Positions 1-5,256 of a DNA stretch of 14,127 nucleotides are shown in pieces (position 1 is the stretch's first letter; each line of letters starts with the position of its first letter). Origin of the DNA: an uncultured Hyphomicrobiales bacterium (GTDB lineage: Bacteria; Pseudomonadota; Alphaproteobacteria; Rhizobiales; Aestuariivirgaceae); assembly GCA_903930095.1 (NCBI GenBank), contig CAIYXE010000275.1:1-14127 (forward strand). The letters are read 5' to 3'. The notes under the pieces were generated by a model, which worked only from the letters and a program-made list of their open reading frames with translations, made no database searches and had not been told where the DNA came from. Both the position numbers and the translations under genes were made by a program.

Positions 1-111
1 GGGCTGTTTCGAAGCCCCCGGTTCCCGGCCTACACCAGACGGCATTTGCAAGTGCTGCCTCATGCTGGGCATGGTGGAAGAATGGCGAAGATGGCGTGAA
101 GCGCCGTGCAG

Positions 112-158
112 GCCTTTTTCGCCGTATCAAGTCTTGGTGGCGTGCTGATGAAAAAGGC
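112..158. repeat. 9-bp perfect inverted repeat, 29-nt spacer
   Basis: GCCTTTTTC at 112-120 is exactly complementary to GAAAAAGGC at 150-158. The 29-nt spacer is long for a terminator, and no U-run follows the right arm on either strand. It may be part of an RNA fold or the residue of a mobile element end. No function is assigned. Confidence 0.4.
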
Positions 159-217
159 TTCACGACTCTGACAGTCCGTGATCAGCCGGTGAGATTGATG
201 CCTCCACGAGGCTTGTA

Positions 218-251
218 GCGGGGCAAGGGAAGAAGGCGGCTTGAACCCCGC
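218..251. other. Strong imperfect hairpin, possible structured RNA element
   Basis: GCGGGGCAAG (218-227) pairs with CTTG-AA-CCCCGC (240-251). This gives a 10-bp stem interrupted only by a two-base AA bulge, closing a purine-rich 12-nt loop (228-239). Immediately downstream, 252-257 (AACTTA) pairs with 279-284 (TAAGTT), so two stems stack end to end. This is the most convincing RNA-like fold in the left-hand region, but I recognise no family. Confidence 0.35.
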
Positions 252-417
252 AACTTAAATGCTTTGAGATGAGCTTTCTAAGTTTCAGCGGCTGAACAGT
301 TTCGCCCAAAGGCGGCTCCCATCAGGAATTGACCCCGGGAGACGATAAGTTGGAGCCGAATTAAAGGAAATCCGTTTACGATCTGGTTACCCCAGAATGC
401 TCCCAAACCGAACTTTG

Positions 418-431
418 CCGCCAAGAGGCGG
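418..431 (-). terminator. Small hairpin downstream of tRNA-Gly
   Basis: CCGCC (418-422) and GGCGG (427-431) form a perfect 5-bp stem with a 4-nt loop, 29 bases beyond the 3' end of the minus-strand tRNA-Gly. The bases that follow on the minus strand (CAAAGTT) are not a proper U-run. It is therefore at best a weak terminator for the tRNA transcript. Confidence 0.25.
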
Positions 432-460
432 TACTCTAATCACTGAATGCTTGGAGAAAT

Positions 461-535
461 TGGAGCGGGCGAGGCGAATCGAACGCCCGACCCTAACCTT
501 GGCAAGGTTATGCTCTACCCCTGAGCTACGCCCGC
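461..535 (-). tRNA. tRNA-Gly (anticodon GCC)
   Basis: Read on the minus strand, the sequence folds as a complete tRNA. The acceptor strands GCGGGCG (535-529) and CGCCCGC (471-465) pair over 7 bp. The D arm carries TAGCTCAGGGGTAGAGCA, the anticodon arm reads ACCTTGCCAAGGT with anticodon GCC, and the T loop is GTTCGATTC. The discriminator base is T and the CCA end is encoded (463-461). It decodes glycine GGC/GGU codons. The gene is divergent from the prolyl-tRNA editing gene. Its 3' end faces the hairpin-rich low-GC region, where integrative elements commonly insert, but I found no second copy of the tRNA 3' end in the window. Confidence 0.97.
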
Positions 536-572
536 TTCCATGGCAGTCCGGCAGGTGCCGGTGGGTTCAGGC

Positions 573-601
573 GTTATTGCCTAACTCGCCGGCAAATGCA
601 A
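573..601 (-). promoter_or_regulatory. Putative sigma-70 promoter of tRNA-Gly
   Basis: On the minus strand TTGCAT (601-596) and AATAAC (578-573) are separated by exactly 17 bases. The expected start lies roughly 30 bases before the mature tRNA 5' end at 535. Both hexamers are imperfect. The call rests on spacing and position. Confidence 0.35.
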
Positions 602-643
602 GAACAACATCTTCGCAAGCAAACACGGAGCAATTCGTTTTCC

Positions 644-1135
644 ATGCCCGCCACCCGTGACGATTTATTGAACCGATTCAAATATTTGGGTATAGAAGCA
701 AAGACCAGGAACCACCCGCCCGTCTATACGGTGGAAGAAGCGCAGGCGCTCCGGGGCGAGATCCCGGGCGGACATTGCAAGAACCTGTTCCTGAAAGACG
801 ACAAGGGCAACATCTGGCTCATCGTCTGCCTTGAGGAGGCGAACGTCGACCTCAAGGCGGCCCCGGCGAAGATCGGTTCCCGCCGCCTGTCTTTCGGCAA
901 GCCTGACCTGCTGCGGGAAGTTCTGGGGGTGGAACCGGGGTCAGTCACCCCCTTCGGCTTGATCAATGACACGGAGCAACGCGTCAACGTTGTGCTCGAT
1001 GCAACGATGATGGCGCATGAGCTCCTCAGCTATCATCCGCTCGAAAACACGGCCACGACGACGATCCGCGCGGCCGATCTCGTCACCTTCGTCCGCTCCT
1101 GCGGGCATGAACCCAGGATCGTGGCGGTGGCCTAA
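644..1135 (+). CDS. prdX: Prolyl-tRNA editing protein, PrdX/ProXp-ala type (YbaK domain)
   Basis: This is a 163-residue single-domain protein of the YbaK/prolyl-tRNA synthetase-associated (INS-like) family. The family hydrolyses mischarged Ala-tRNA(Pro) in trans, correcting prolyl-tRNA synthetase errors in the cytoplasm. Visible landmarks are the GGHCKNLFLKD segment around residues 42-51 with the conserved lysine K46, the GSVTPFGLIND turn at 99-109, and the C-terminal CGHEP stretch. These match the Caulobacter-type ProXp-ala family. I chose the ATG at 644 because it gives the usual family length; an in-frame ATG at 596 would add 16 unconserved residues and has no ribosome binding site. A GGAG lies at 627-630, rather far upstream. 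The substrate is inferred from family; related YbaK enzymes act on Cys-tRNA(Pro). Confidence 0.88.
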   Translation: MPATRDDLLNRFKYLGIEAKTRNHPPVYTVEEAQALRGEIPGGHCKNLFLKDDKGNIWLIVCLEEANVDLKAAPAKIGSRRLSFGKPDLLREVLGVEPGSVTPFGLINDTEQRVNVVLDATMMAHELLSYHPLENTATTTIRAADLVTFVRSCGHEPRIVAVA

Positions 1136-1158
1136 CGGCACCATGTTTGACTTGTGAC

Positions 1159-1187
1159 ATTGAAAGGTCACGTCATTTGCGCCATCT
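1159..1187 (+). promoter_or_regulatory. Putative sigma-32 (RpoH)-type heat-shock promoter
   Basis: ATTGAAA (1159-1165) differs by one base from the -35 consensus CTTGAAA. After a 14-base spacer, CGCCATCT (1180-1187) differs by one base from the -10 consensus CCCCATNT. The start would lie near 1194, giving a leader of about 25 nt before the chaperedoxin ATG at 1219. An inverted repeat, GTGAC (1154-1158) and GTCAC (1167-1171), straddles the -35 element and could be an operator. This is pattern matching against the E. coli consensus; alphaproteobacterial RpoH accepts similar sites. Confidence 0.5.
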
Positions 1188-1218
1188 AGGTGGCTGACAA
1201 GCGTTTGAGGATCGTTCT

Positions 1219-2145
1219 ATGAGCATGACTTTCGGCGGGCAGACCCCAGGCAACGGGGCCGGGAACACGGCGGGCGACGCCGTCAAGGACTCGAACACCC
1301 AGAACTTCATGCGTGACGTGATCGAGGCGTCCCGCCAGGTTCCGGTCATCGTGGATTTCTGGGCACCCTGGTGCGGCCCCTGCAAGCAGCTGGGCCCGGC
1401 CCTGGAGAAGGTCGTGCGCCAGAGCAATGGCAAGGTCCGCATGGTGAAGATCAACATCGATGAGAACCAGCAGCTTGCCCAGCAGATGCGCATCCAGTCG
1501 ATCCCGGCGGTCTATGCCTTCGTCAACGGGCAGCCGGTCGATGGCTTCATGGGCGCCCTGCCCGAAAGCCAGCTGAAGCAGTTCGTGGACCGGCTTGGTG
1601 GCCAGGGTGGTATGGCCGAGGAGATCGAGGCCGCCGTGGCCGAAGCCCGCGCCGCCTTCGACCAGCAGGACTATGCGTCAGCGGCGCAGATCTTCGCACA
1701 GGTGCTGCAGGTCGACCGTGAGCACGTGGGCGCCATTGCCGGCCTGGCGCGCTGCCAGATCGCGGTGGATGACCTTGAGAATGCCCAGGCGACCCTCGCG
1801 CTGGTGCCGCCCGCCAAGTCGGCCGATCCCGAGGTGCTGAGCGCAAAAGCCGCCCTCGACATGGCATTGAACCCCGTCGACGTGTCGGAGATCGGGACGT
1901 TGAAAGCCGCGATCGAGAAGAACCCGGATGATTTCCAGGCAAGGCTCGATCTCGCCGTGCTGCTCAATGGCGCAGGCGAGCGGGAACAGGCAACGGACCA
2001 TCTGATCCATGTCATCCGCAAGATGCGGAGCTGGAACGACGAGGCAGCACGAAAGCAGCTGGTGAAGTTCTTCGAGGCCTGGGGCCCGAAGGACGAGTTC
2101 ACCCTTGCCGGCCGCCGCAAGCTGTCATCCGTTCTCTTTTCCTGA
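1219..2145 (+). CDS. cnoX: Chaperedoxin CnoX-like: thioredoxin domain plus TPR-like C-terminus
   Basis: The 308-residue protein has a thioredoxin fold at about 25-127, with WCGPC at 51-55 and the cis-proline in SIPAVYAF (P96). A TPR-like helical region follows at about 135-290. This is the architecture of CnoX/YbbN, a co-chaperone that holds unfolding proteins under oxidative or heat stress and passes them to GroEL or DnaK. E. coli CnoX has lost the first active-site cysteine, whereas this protein keeps both (C52, C55) and so should also be redox-active. There is no signal peptide, so it is cytoplasmic. GAGG at 1207-1210 supports the ATG at 1219; an ATG two codons later is possible. It opens a four-gene operon, 15 bases before the LON-domain gene. 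An RpoH-like promoter precedes it. Confidence 0.85.
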   Translation: MSMTFGGQTPGNGAGNTAGDAVKDSNTQNFMRDVIEASRQVPVIVDFWAPWCGPCKQLGPALEKVVRQSNGKVRMVKINIDENQQLAQQMRIQSIPAVYAFVNGQPVDGFMGALPESQLKQFVDRLGGQGGMAEEIEAAVAEARAAFDQQDYASAAQIFAQVLQVDREHVGAIAGLARCQIAVDDLENAQATLALVPPAKSADPEVLSAKAALDMALNPVDVSEIGTLKAAIEKNPDDFQARLDLAVLLNGAGEREQATDHLIHVIRKMRSWNDEAARKQLVKFFEAWGPKDEFTLAGRRKLSSVLFS

Positions 2146-2160
2146 GAAAGCGAGGCACAG

Positions 2161-2829
2161 ATGGGTTTCTTCGACCGTTACCGGACGCCTGCCGACCTGC
2201 CCCAGAGGATCCCCGTCTTTCCCTTGTCAGGCGCCCTGCTGCTGCCGCGCGCAGAGCTGCCGCTCAACATCTTTGAGCCGCGCTACCTTGCCATGGTGGA
2301 CCATGCGCTCTCAACCGACAGGGTGATCGGCATCATCCAGCCTGCCGCTGGGCAGGAGTCGGACGACGTGCCCCCGCTCATGAAGGTGGGTTGCGTCGGG
2401 CGCATCGTATCCTACACGGAAACCCCCGAAGGGCGCATGCTCATCACCCTCGCCGGCGTCTGCCGGTTCCAGGTCGCCGGGGAGCTTGAGGTCATCTCGC
2501 CCTACCGGCAGGTCAGCGCCAACTATCACCCTTTCGCCATCGACCTTGCCTCCGAAAGCGGCGCCAGCGAGGTGAACCGGCCAGCACTTCTCAAGGCCTT
2601 CCGCGACTATCTGGCCGCCAACAACATGAAGGCCAACTGGAGCGAAGTCGACCACGCGCCGACGGACATTCTCGTCAACACGCTGTCGCTGCTTGCCCCC
2701 TATGATCCGCAGGAAAAGCAGGCACTGCTCGAGGCCCCCGATCTCAAGACCAGGGCCGACGTGCTGGTGGCCCTGACCGAAGTGGCGCTGAGCAAGATGG
2801 GCAGCGGCGGCAAGCCGCGGCTCCAGTAG
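2161..2829 (+). CDS. LON substrate-binding (N-terminal) domain protein, no protease
   Basis: This 222-residue protein is essentially a lone LON N-terminal domain (PF02190). It opens with the typical [21 protein letters not shown] strand and continues with [17 protein letters not shown] and [13 protein letters not shown]. The AAA+ module and the Ser-Lys protease domain of Lon are absent, as is normal for this stand-alone family. No signal peptide or membrane segment is seen. The biochemical role is unknown; in Lon this domain recognises unfolded or tagged substrates. It lies 15 bases after the chaperedoxin gene, behind a GAGG-containing ribosome site, which suggests a shared role in handling damaged protein. 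That functional link is inference. Confidence 0.88.
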   Translation: MGFFDRYRTPADLPQRIPVFPLSGALLLPRAELPLNIFEPRYLAMVDHALSTDRVIGIIQPAAGQESDDVPPLMKVGCVGRIVSYTETPEGRMLITLAGVCRFQVAGELEVISPYRQVSANYHPFAIDLASESGASEVNRPALLKAFRDYLAANNMKANWSEVDHAPTDILVNTLSLLAPYDPQEKQALLEAPDLKTRADVLVALTEVALSKMGSGGKPRLQ

Positions 2830-2837
2830 GCACCTGC

Positions 2838-3023
2838 ATGACAGAGGTCCGCACCGATCCGCGCTTGCTCGAGCTTCTCGTCTGTCCGTTGACCAAGACG
2901 CGGCTGCAATATGATGCTGCCCGCCAGGAGCTGATTTCGAAGGCCGCGGGCCTTGCCTATCCGATCCGCGATGGCATTCCCATCATGCTGGCCGAAGAGG
3001 CGCGCGAGATCGGCCGTGAGTGA
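2838..3023 (+). CDS. Trm112 family protein (YcaR/UPF0434-like)
   Basis: A small 61-residue protein with the family pattern LLELLVCP...[20 protein letters not shown]. Eukaryotic Trm112 activates several methyltransferases that act on tRNA, rRNA and release factor. Bacterial homologues are poorly understood. E. coli YcaR has CPVC and a further cysteine, but here only one cysteine remains (CPLT), so a zinc site is unlikely. The start at 2838 has AGTAGG about seven bases upstream. The gene begins 8 bases after the LON-domain gene, and its last 8 bases overlap the start of the next gene, so the two are probably translationally coupled. Confidence 0.88.
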   Translation: MTEVRTDPRLLELLVCPLTKTRLQYDAARQELISKAAGLAYPIRDGIPIMLAEEAREIGRE

Positions 3024-3372
3024 GCCCTGGCCGGTAGAGTTGAGGCTGGCTGACGGCGGGCGCCGCCTGCATGTCACCTTCGATACCGGGGAAGCACTGG
3101 CGCTTGACGCCGAATATTTGCGCGTCGAGAGCCCGAGTGCCGAGGTGAAGGGCCATGGGCCGGGGCAGGAGCAGCTCGTCTGGGGCAAGTCCAAGGTGAG
3201 CATCAGGACGCTGGAGCCGGTCGGCAGCTATGCCGTGCGCATCATCTTCGATGATGGCCACAGCACCGGGCTTTACACCTGGCCCTATCTCCTGAAGCTC
3301 GGACGCGGGCATGACGGCATCTGGCAGGCCTATCTCGGCAAGTTGGAGCAGGCAGGGCTCGGGCGCGGCTAG
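3016..3372 (+). CDS. DUF971 / gamma-butyrobetaine hydroxylase-like N-terminal domain protein
   Basis: The 118-residue protein has the DUF971 signature: [15 protein letters not shown] near the N-terminus, [20 protein letters not shown] in the middle, then [21 protein letters not shown]. The domain also forms the N-terminal part of gamma-butyrobetaine hydroxylases, and stand-alone copies have been linked to iron-sulfur cluster handling. The exact job here is unknown. I chose the GTG at 3016, which places the conserved N-terminus at residue 1 and overlaps the Trm112 stop by 8 bases. An upstream in-frame ATG at 2953 would only re-read the Trm112 gene. It is the last gene of the chaperedoxin operon; a large hairpin follows at once. 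Confidence 0.88.
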   Translation: MSEPWPVELRLADGGRRLHVTFDTGEALALDAEYLRVESPSAEVKGHGPGQEQLVWGKSKVSIRTLEPVGSYAVRIIFDDGHSTGLYTWPYLLKLGRGHDGIWQAYLGKLEQAGLGRG

Positions 3373-3410
3373 CTTTTGTTACGGCCAGGTGGAATCACCT
3401 GGCCTAAAAG
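3373..3410. terminator. Hairpin between convergent genes, likely bidirectional terminator
   Basis: GGCCAGGTG (3383-3391) and CACCTGGCC (3396-3404) form a perfect 9-bp stem with a GAAT loop. CTTTT (3373-3377) and AAAAG (3406-3410) can extend it across an asymmetric internal loop. It sits just after the DUF971 stop and 21 bases from the stop of the convergent hydroxylase, so it could end both transcripts. The T-tract is short. Confidence 0.7.
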
Positions 3411-3430
3411 AACGCGCGCCGGTTCATGCG

Positions 3431-4669
3431 CTAGACTCTCTCGCCGCGCAGCAGGCGGGGGAGGTTGCCCGATATGCCTGCCGCTTCCGTCACGAAGACC
3501 GACTTCAGGCCTCCCAGCCGGTTCACCGCCATCAGTCCGGCGCGGCGCAGGAGGGTCAGCACCGGGTTGGTATTGGCGAAGAGGCGGTTCATGCCGTCCA
3601 TTGCGGCGGCGGTTGCGACGGTATCGAAACGGCGCCACTGCGTGTAGCGGTCGAGCACGCTGCCGCTGCCGATGTCGAGACCAAGTGCGCTGGCGTCGTG
3701 GATGCAATCGGCGAGGGCGGCGACGTCGCGGAGGCCGAGGTTGAAGCCGAGACCTGCCAGCGGGTGCAGCACATGTGCGGCATCGCCCACGAGCGCCAGG
3801 CGCGGGCCGGAGAAGGTCTCCGCCACAAACAGCGAGAGCGGATAGCCATGGCGACCCGAGATCAACTTCACTTCGCCCAGATGCGTGCCGAACCGCAGCC
3901 TCAACTCCTCCTCGAAGGCGTCCGGGGGAAGGGCGAGCATGCGTTCAGCGGTCTCCTTGCGTTCCGACCACACGAGTGATGAGCGGTTGCCGGGCAGCGG
4001 CAGTATGGCAAACGGGCCCGACGGCGTGAAATGCTCCTCCGCCCGCCCGTGGTGCGGCCGCTCATGCTCCACCGTGGCGACGAGGCCCATCTGGTCATAA
4101 GGCCAGCCAACGAGACGGATGCCCGCGGCCTCGCGGGCGGGCGAGTTGCGCCCGTCGGCCGCCACAATGAGGGGCGCCCGCAGCACCGTGCCGTCCGCCA
4201 GCGTCACGGCGGCAAGCCCTGGCCCGAAATGATAGCGCTCGACGGGCTGGCCCACCTGGAAACGGATGTGAGGCGAGCGCTGTGCCTCGGCCAGCATGGC
4301 GCCATGAAGATGGCGGTTCTCGATCATGTGAGAGGAGGGTCCCCCTCTCATGTCCTCCGGGCCGAACTGCAGCAGCACCGGCCGTGCCGCACCGGGTGTT
4401 GCGCTGTCGGTGACGATGATGTCCGCCATCGCCTCGGCCTCGTGCGCCACCTGTTGCCACACCCCCAGCGCCTCGAACATGCGCCGCGCCGCAGCGGTGA
4501 TCGCGGAGGCGCGGCCGTCTGAGTTGTTCGTGGCAAACCCCCTGGGGTCCCTGAGGTCGACGACGGTCACGTCCAGCGGGCGCTTTGCATGGCGCCCGCC
4601 AAGGGCCAGGGCCGCCGCCAGTCCGTTGAGGGCGGCGCCAATGACGATGATGTCCTGAGGCTGTGTCAT
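3431..4669 (-). CDS. UbiH/UbiF/COQ6-family FAD-dependent hydroxylase
   Basis: A 412-residue flavoprotein monooxygenase, most likely a ring hydroxylase of ubiquinone biosynthesis. Landmarks are the N-terminal FAD motif IIVIGAALNGLAAALAL (7-23), the ADGRNSPAR motif (171-179), and the GDAAHVLHP (295-303) and NLGLRD (310-315) motifs that bind FAD. The C-terminus resembles the alphaproteobacterial UbiH group. The FAD motif reads G-A-A-x-x-G rather than G-x-G-x-x-G, and the usual AGQG reads AGLG (305-308); both are noteworthy. I prefer the ATG at 4669, preceded by an AGGA ribosome site five bases away; an in-frame ATG at 4729 has none. Alphaproteobacteria use several paralogues (UbiH, UbiF, UbiL, UbiM), so which ring position it hydroxylates cannot be told from sequence. 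It is divergent from glnK. Confidence 0.85.
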   Translation of the reverse strand: MTQPQDIIVIGAALNGLAAALALGGRHAKRPLDVTVVDLRDPRGFATNNSDGRASAITAAARRMFEALGVWQQVAHEAEAMADIIVTDSATPGAARPVLLQFGPEDMRGGPSSHMIENRHLHGAMLAEAQRSPHIRFQVGQPVERYHFGPGLAAVTLADGTVLRAPLIVAADGRNSPAREAAGIRLVGWPYDQMGLVATVEHERPHHGRAEEHFTPSGPFAILPLPGNRSSLVWSERKETAERMLALPPDAFEEELRLRFGTHLGEVKLISGRHGYPLSLFVAETFSGPRLALVGDAAHVLHPLAGLGFNLGLRDVAALADCIHDASALGLDIGSGSVLDRYTQWRRFDTVATAAAMDGMNRLFANTNPVLTLLRRAGLMAVNRLGGLKSVFVTEAAGISGNLPRLLRGERV

Positions 4670-4816
4670 GGGGTCCTTTTCGCGCCATTCGGGGACGGGA
4701 AACAGGCGGTGTGGCGTCGCGGCTTGCATGCCTAAAAAATCATCAAACTACAACTAATGAACAATAATTTTGCATACCGGCCTCACCTGCTGTCCGCATG
4801 CGTGTGAATTCAACTT

Positions 4817-4839
4817 CTGAATCAAGGACTTACTGAATC
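4817..4839. repeat. CTGAATC direct repeat carrying two GANTC (CcrM) sites
   Basis: CTGAATC occurs at 4817-4823 and 4833-4839, 16 bases apart. Each copy contains GAATC, a GANTC site methylated by the cell-cycle methylase CcrM in most alphaproteobacteria. The first overlaps the IHF-type site and the second lies nine bases upstream of the -24 box of glnK. Methylation-dependent control is speculative. Confidence 0.45.
4820..4832 (+). promoter_or_regulatory. IHF-type binding site, exact consensus match
   Basis: AATCAAGGACTTA matches WATCAA-N4-TTR at every defined position. It ends 15 bases before the -24 box of the glnK sigma-54 promoter. IHF commonly bends DNA between an NtrC enhancer and a sigma-54 promoter. 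The AT-rich stretch at about 4732-4775 lies farther upstream; no clear NtrC palindrome was found there. Confidence 0.55.
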
Positions 4840-4847
4840 CAAAAACT

Positions 4848-4863
4848 TGGCACGGATCTTGTT
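4848..4863 (+). promoter_or_regulatory. Sigma-54 (RpoN) promoter of glnK-amtB
   Basis: TGGCACG-GATC-TTGTT fits the consensus TGGCACG-N4-TTGCW except for T in place of C in the -12 GC. The GG at 4849-4850 is ten bases from the G at 4861, the required spacing. Transcription should start near 4873, about 20 bases before the glnK ATG. glnK-amtB operons are classic NtrC/sigma-54 targets under nitrogen limitation. Confidence 0.8.
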
Positions 4864-4893
4864 TTGCATCTCGTACAACCGAAGAGGTCAGGG

Positions 4894-5232
4894 ATGAAAT
4901 TTATCGTTGCAGTCATTAAGCCGTTCAAGCTCGATGAGGTCCGGGAAGCGCTCGGCGCGATCGGCGTACAGGGCATCACCGTCACGGAAGTCAAGGGTCA
5001 TGGCCGCCAGCGCGGCCATACCGAGTTCTATCGCGGTGCCGAATACACCGTGAGCTTCGTGCCGAAGATCAAGCTCGAACTCGCCGTCGATGAACAGATG
5101 GCCGACAAGGTGATCGAAACCATACAGCTCGCAGGCCAGACCGGCCAGATCGGCGACGGAAAGATCTTCGTCCTGCCGCTCGAGCAGGCCGTGCGCATCC
5201 GCACCGGCGAAACCGGCGCAGTCGCGCTCTAA
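4894..5232 (+). CDS. glnK: Nitrogen regulatory protein PII, GlnK type
   Basis: A complete 112-residue PII protein. PII trimers sense 2-oxoglutarate and ATP/ADP and signal nitrogen status to partners. The T-loop contains the uridylylation tyrosine Y51 within RGAEYTVSF, Q39 of the 2-oxoglutarate/Mg-ATP site is present, and the C-terminal signature TGQIGDGKIFVLPLEQAVRIRTGE is intact. The ATG at 4894 has AGAGG upstream and gives the standard PII length; an in-frame ATG at 4864 would add ten residues and lies upstream of the expected transcript start. It precedes amtB by 24 bases, which favours the name glnK over glnB. GlnK plugs AmtB when nitrogen is plentiful. The sigma-54 promoter just upstream predicts induction under nitrogen limitation. 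Confidence 0.96.
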   Translation: MKFIVAVIKPFKLDEVREALGAIGVQGITVTEVKGHGRQRGHTEFYRGAEYTVSFVPKIKLELAVDEQMADKVIETIQLAGQTGQIGDGKIFVLPLEQAVRIRTGETGAVAL

Positions 5233-5256
5233 CAGATCAACAGGGAAACGCAGTAG

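Larger units (their letters stand above)
1..460. other. Gene-free, lower-GC, hairpin-rich region 3' of tRNA-Gly
   Basis: No convincing protein gene is visible on either strand. By my count the stretch is 250/460 GC (54%), falling to about 49% in 241-460, while neighbouring genes are mostly 60-75%. One frame stays open from position 3 to a stop at 216-218 (71 codons, running in from the left edge), but its third positions are only about half G/C and it matches no family I know. Inverted repeats are frequent: 1-5/13-17, 112-120/150-158, 218-227/240-251, 252-257/279-284, 282-288/292-297, 303-306/311-314, 313-319/352-358 and 418-422/427-431. I looked for tmRNA (no ANDN-type tag), RNase P RNA (no conserved core) and a cobalamin riboswitch, and recognised none. 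It could be a structured RNA, decayed mobile DNA beside a tRNA, or spacer. Confidence 0.5.

Noticed and set aside
200-460. Possible tmRNA, RNase P RNA or cobalamin riboswitch
   Set aside because: No ANDN-type tag frame, no RNase P conserved core and no complete B12-box were found on either strand. Short resemblances (AGAAGGCGGCTTG, CCCCGCAAC) are isolated.
461-535. attL/attR duplication at the tRNA-Gly 3' end
   Set aside because: No second copy of the tRNA 3' segment occurs in the window, so an island boundary cannot be shown from this sequence.
397-660. 87-codon plus-strand frame across the tRNA-Gly
   Set aside because: It runs antisense through the tRNA and into the upstream part of the prolyl-tRNA editing gene in another frame. 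It has no ribosome site or family.
4725-4801. NtrC enhancer sites formed by GCATGC/TGCAT repeats
   Set aside because: TGCAT-type words recur (4726-4731, 4771-4775, 4796-4801), but none forms the TGC-N11-GCA palindrome expected for NtrC.
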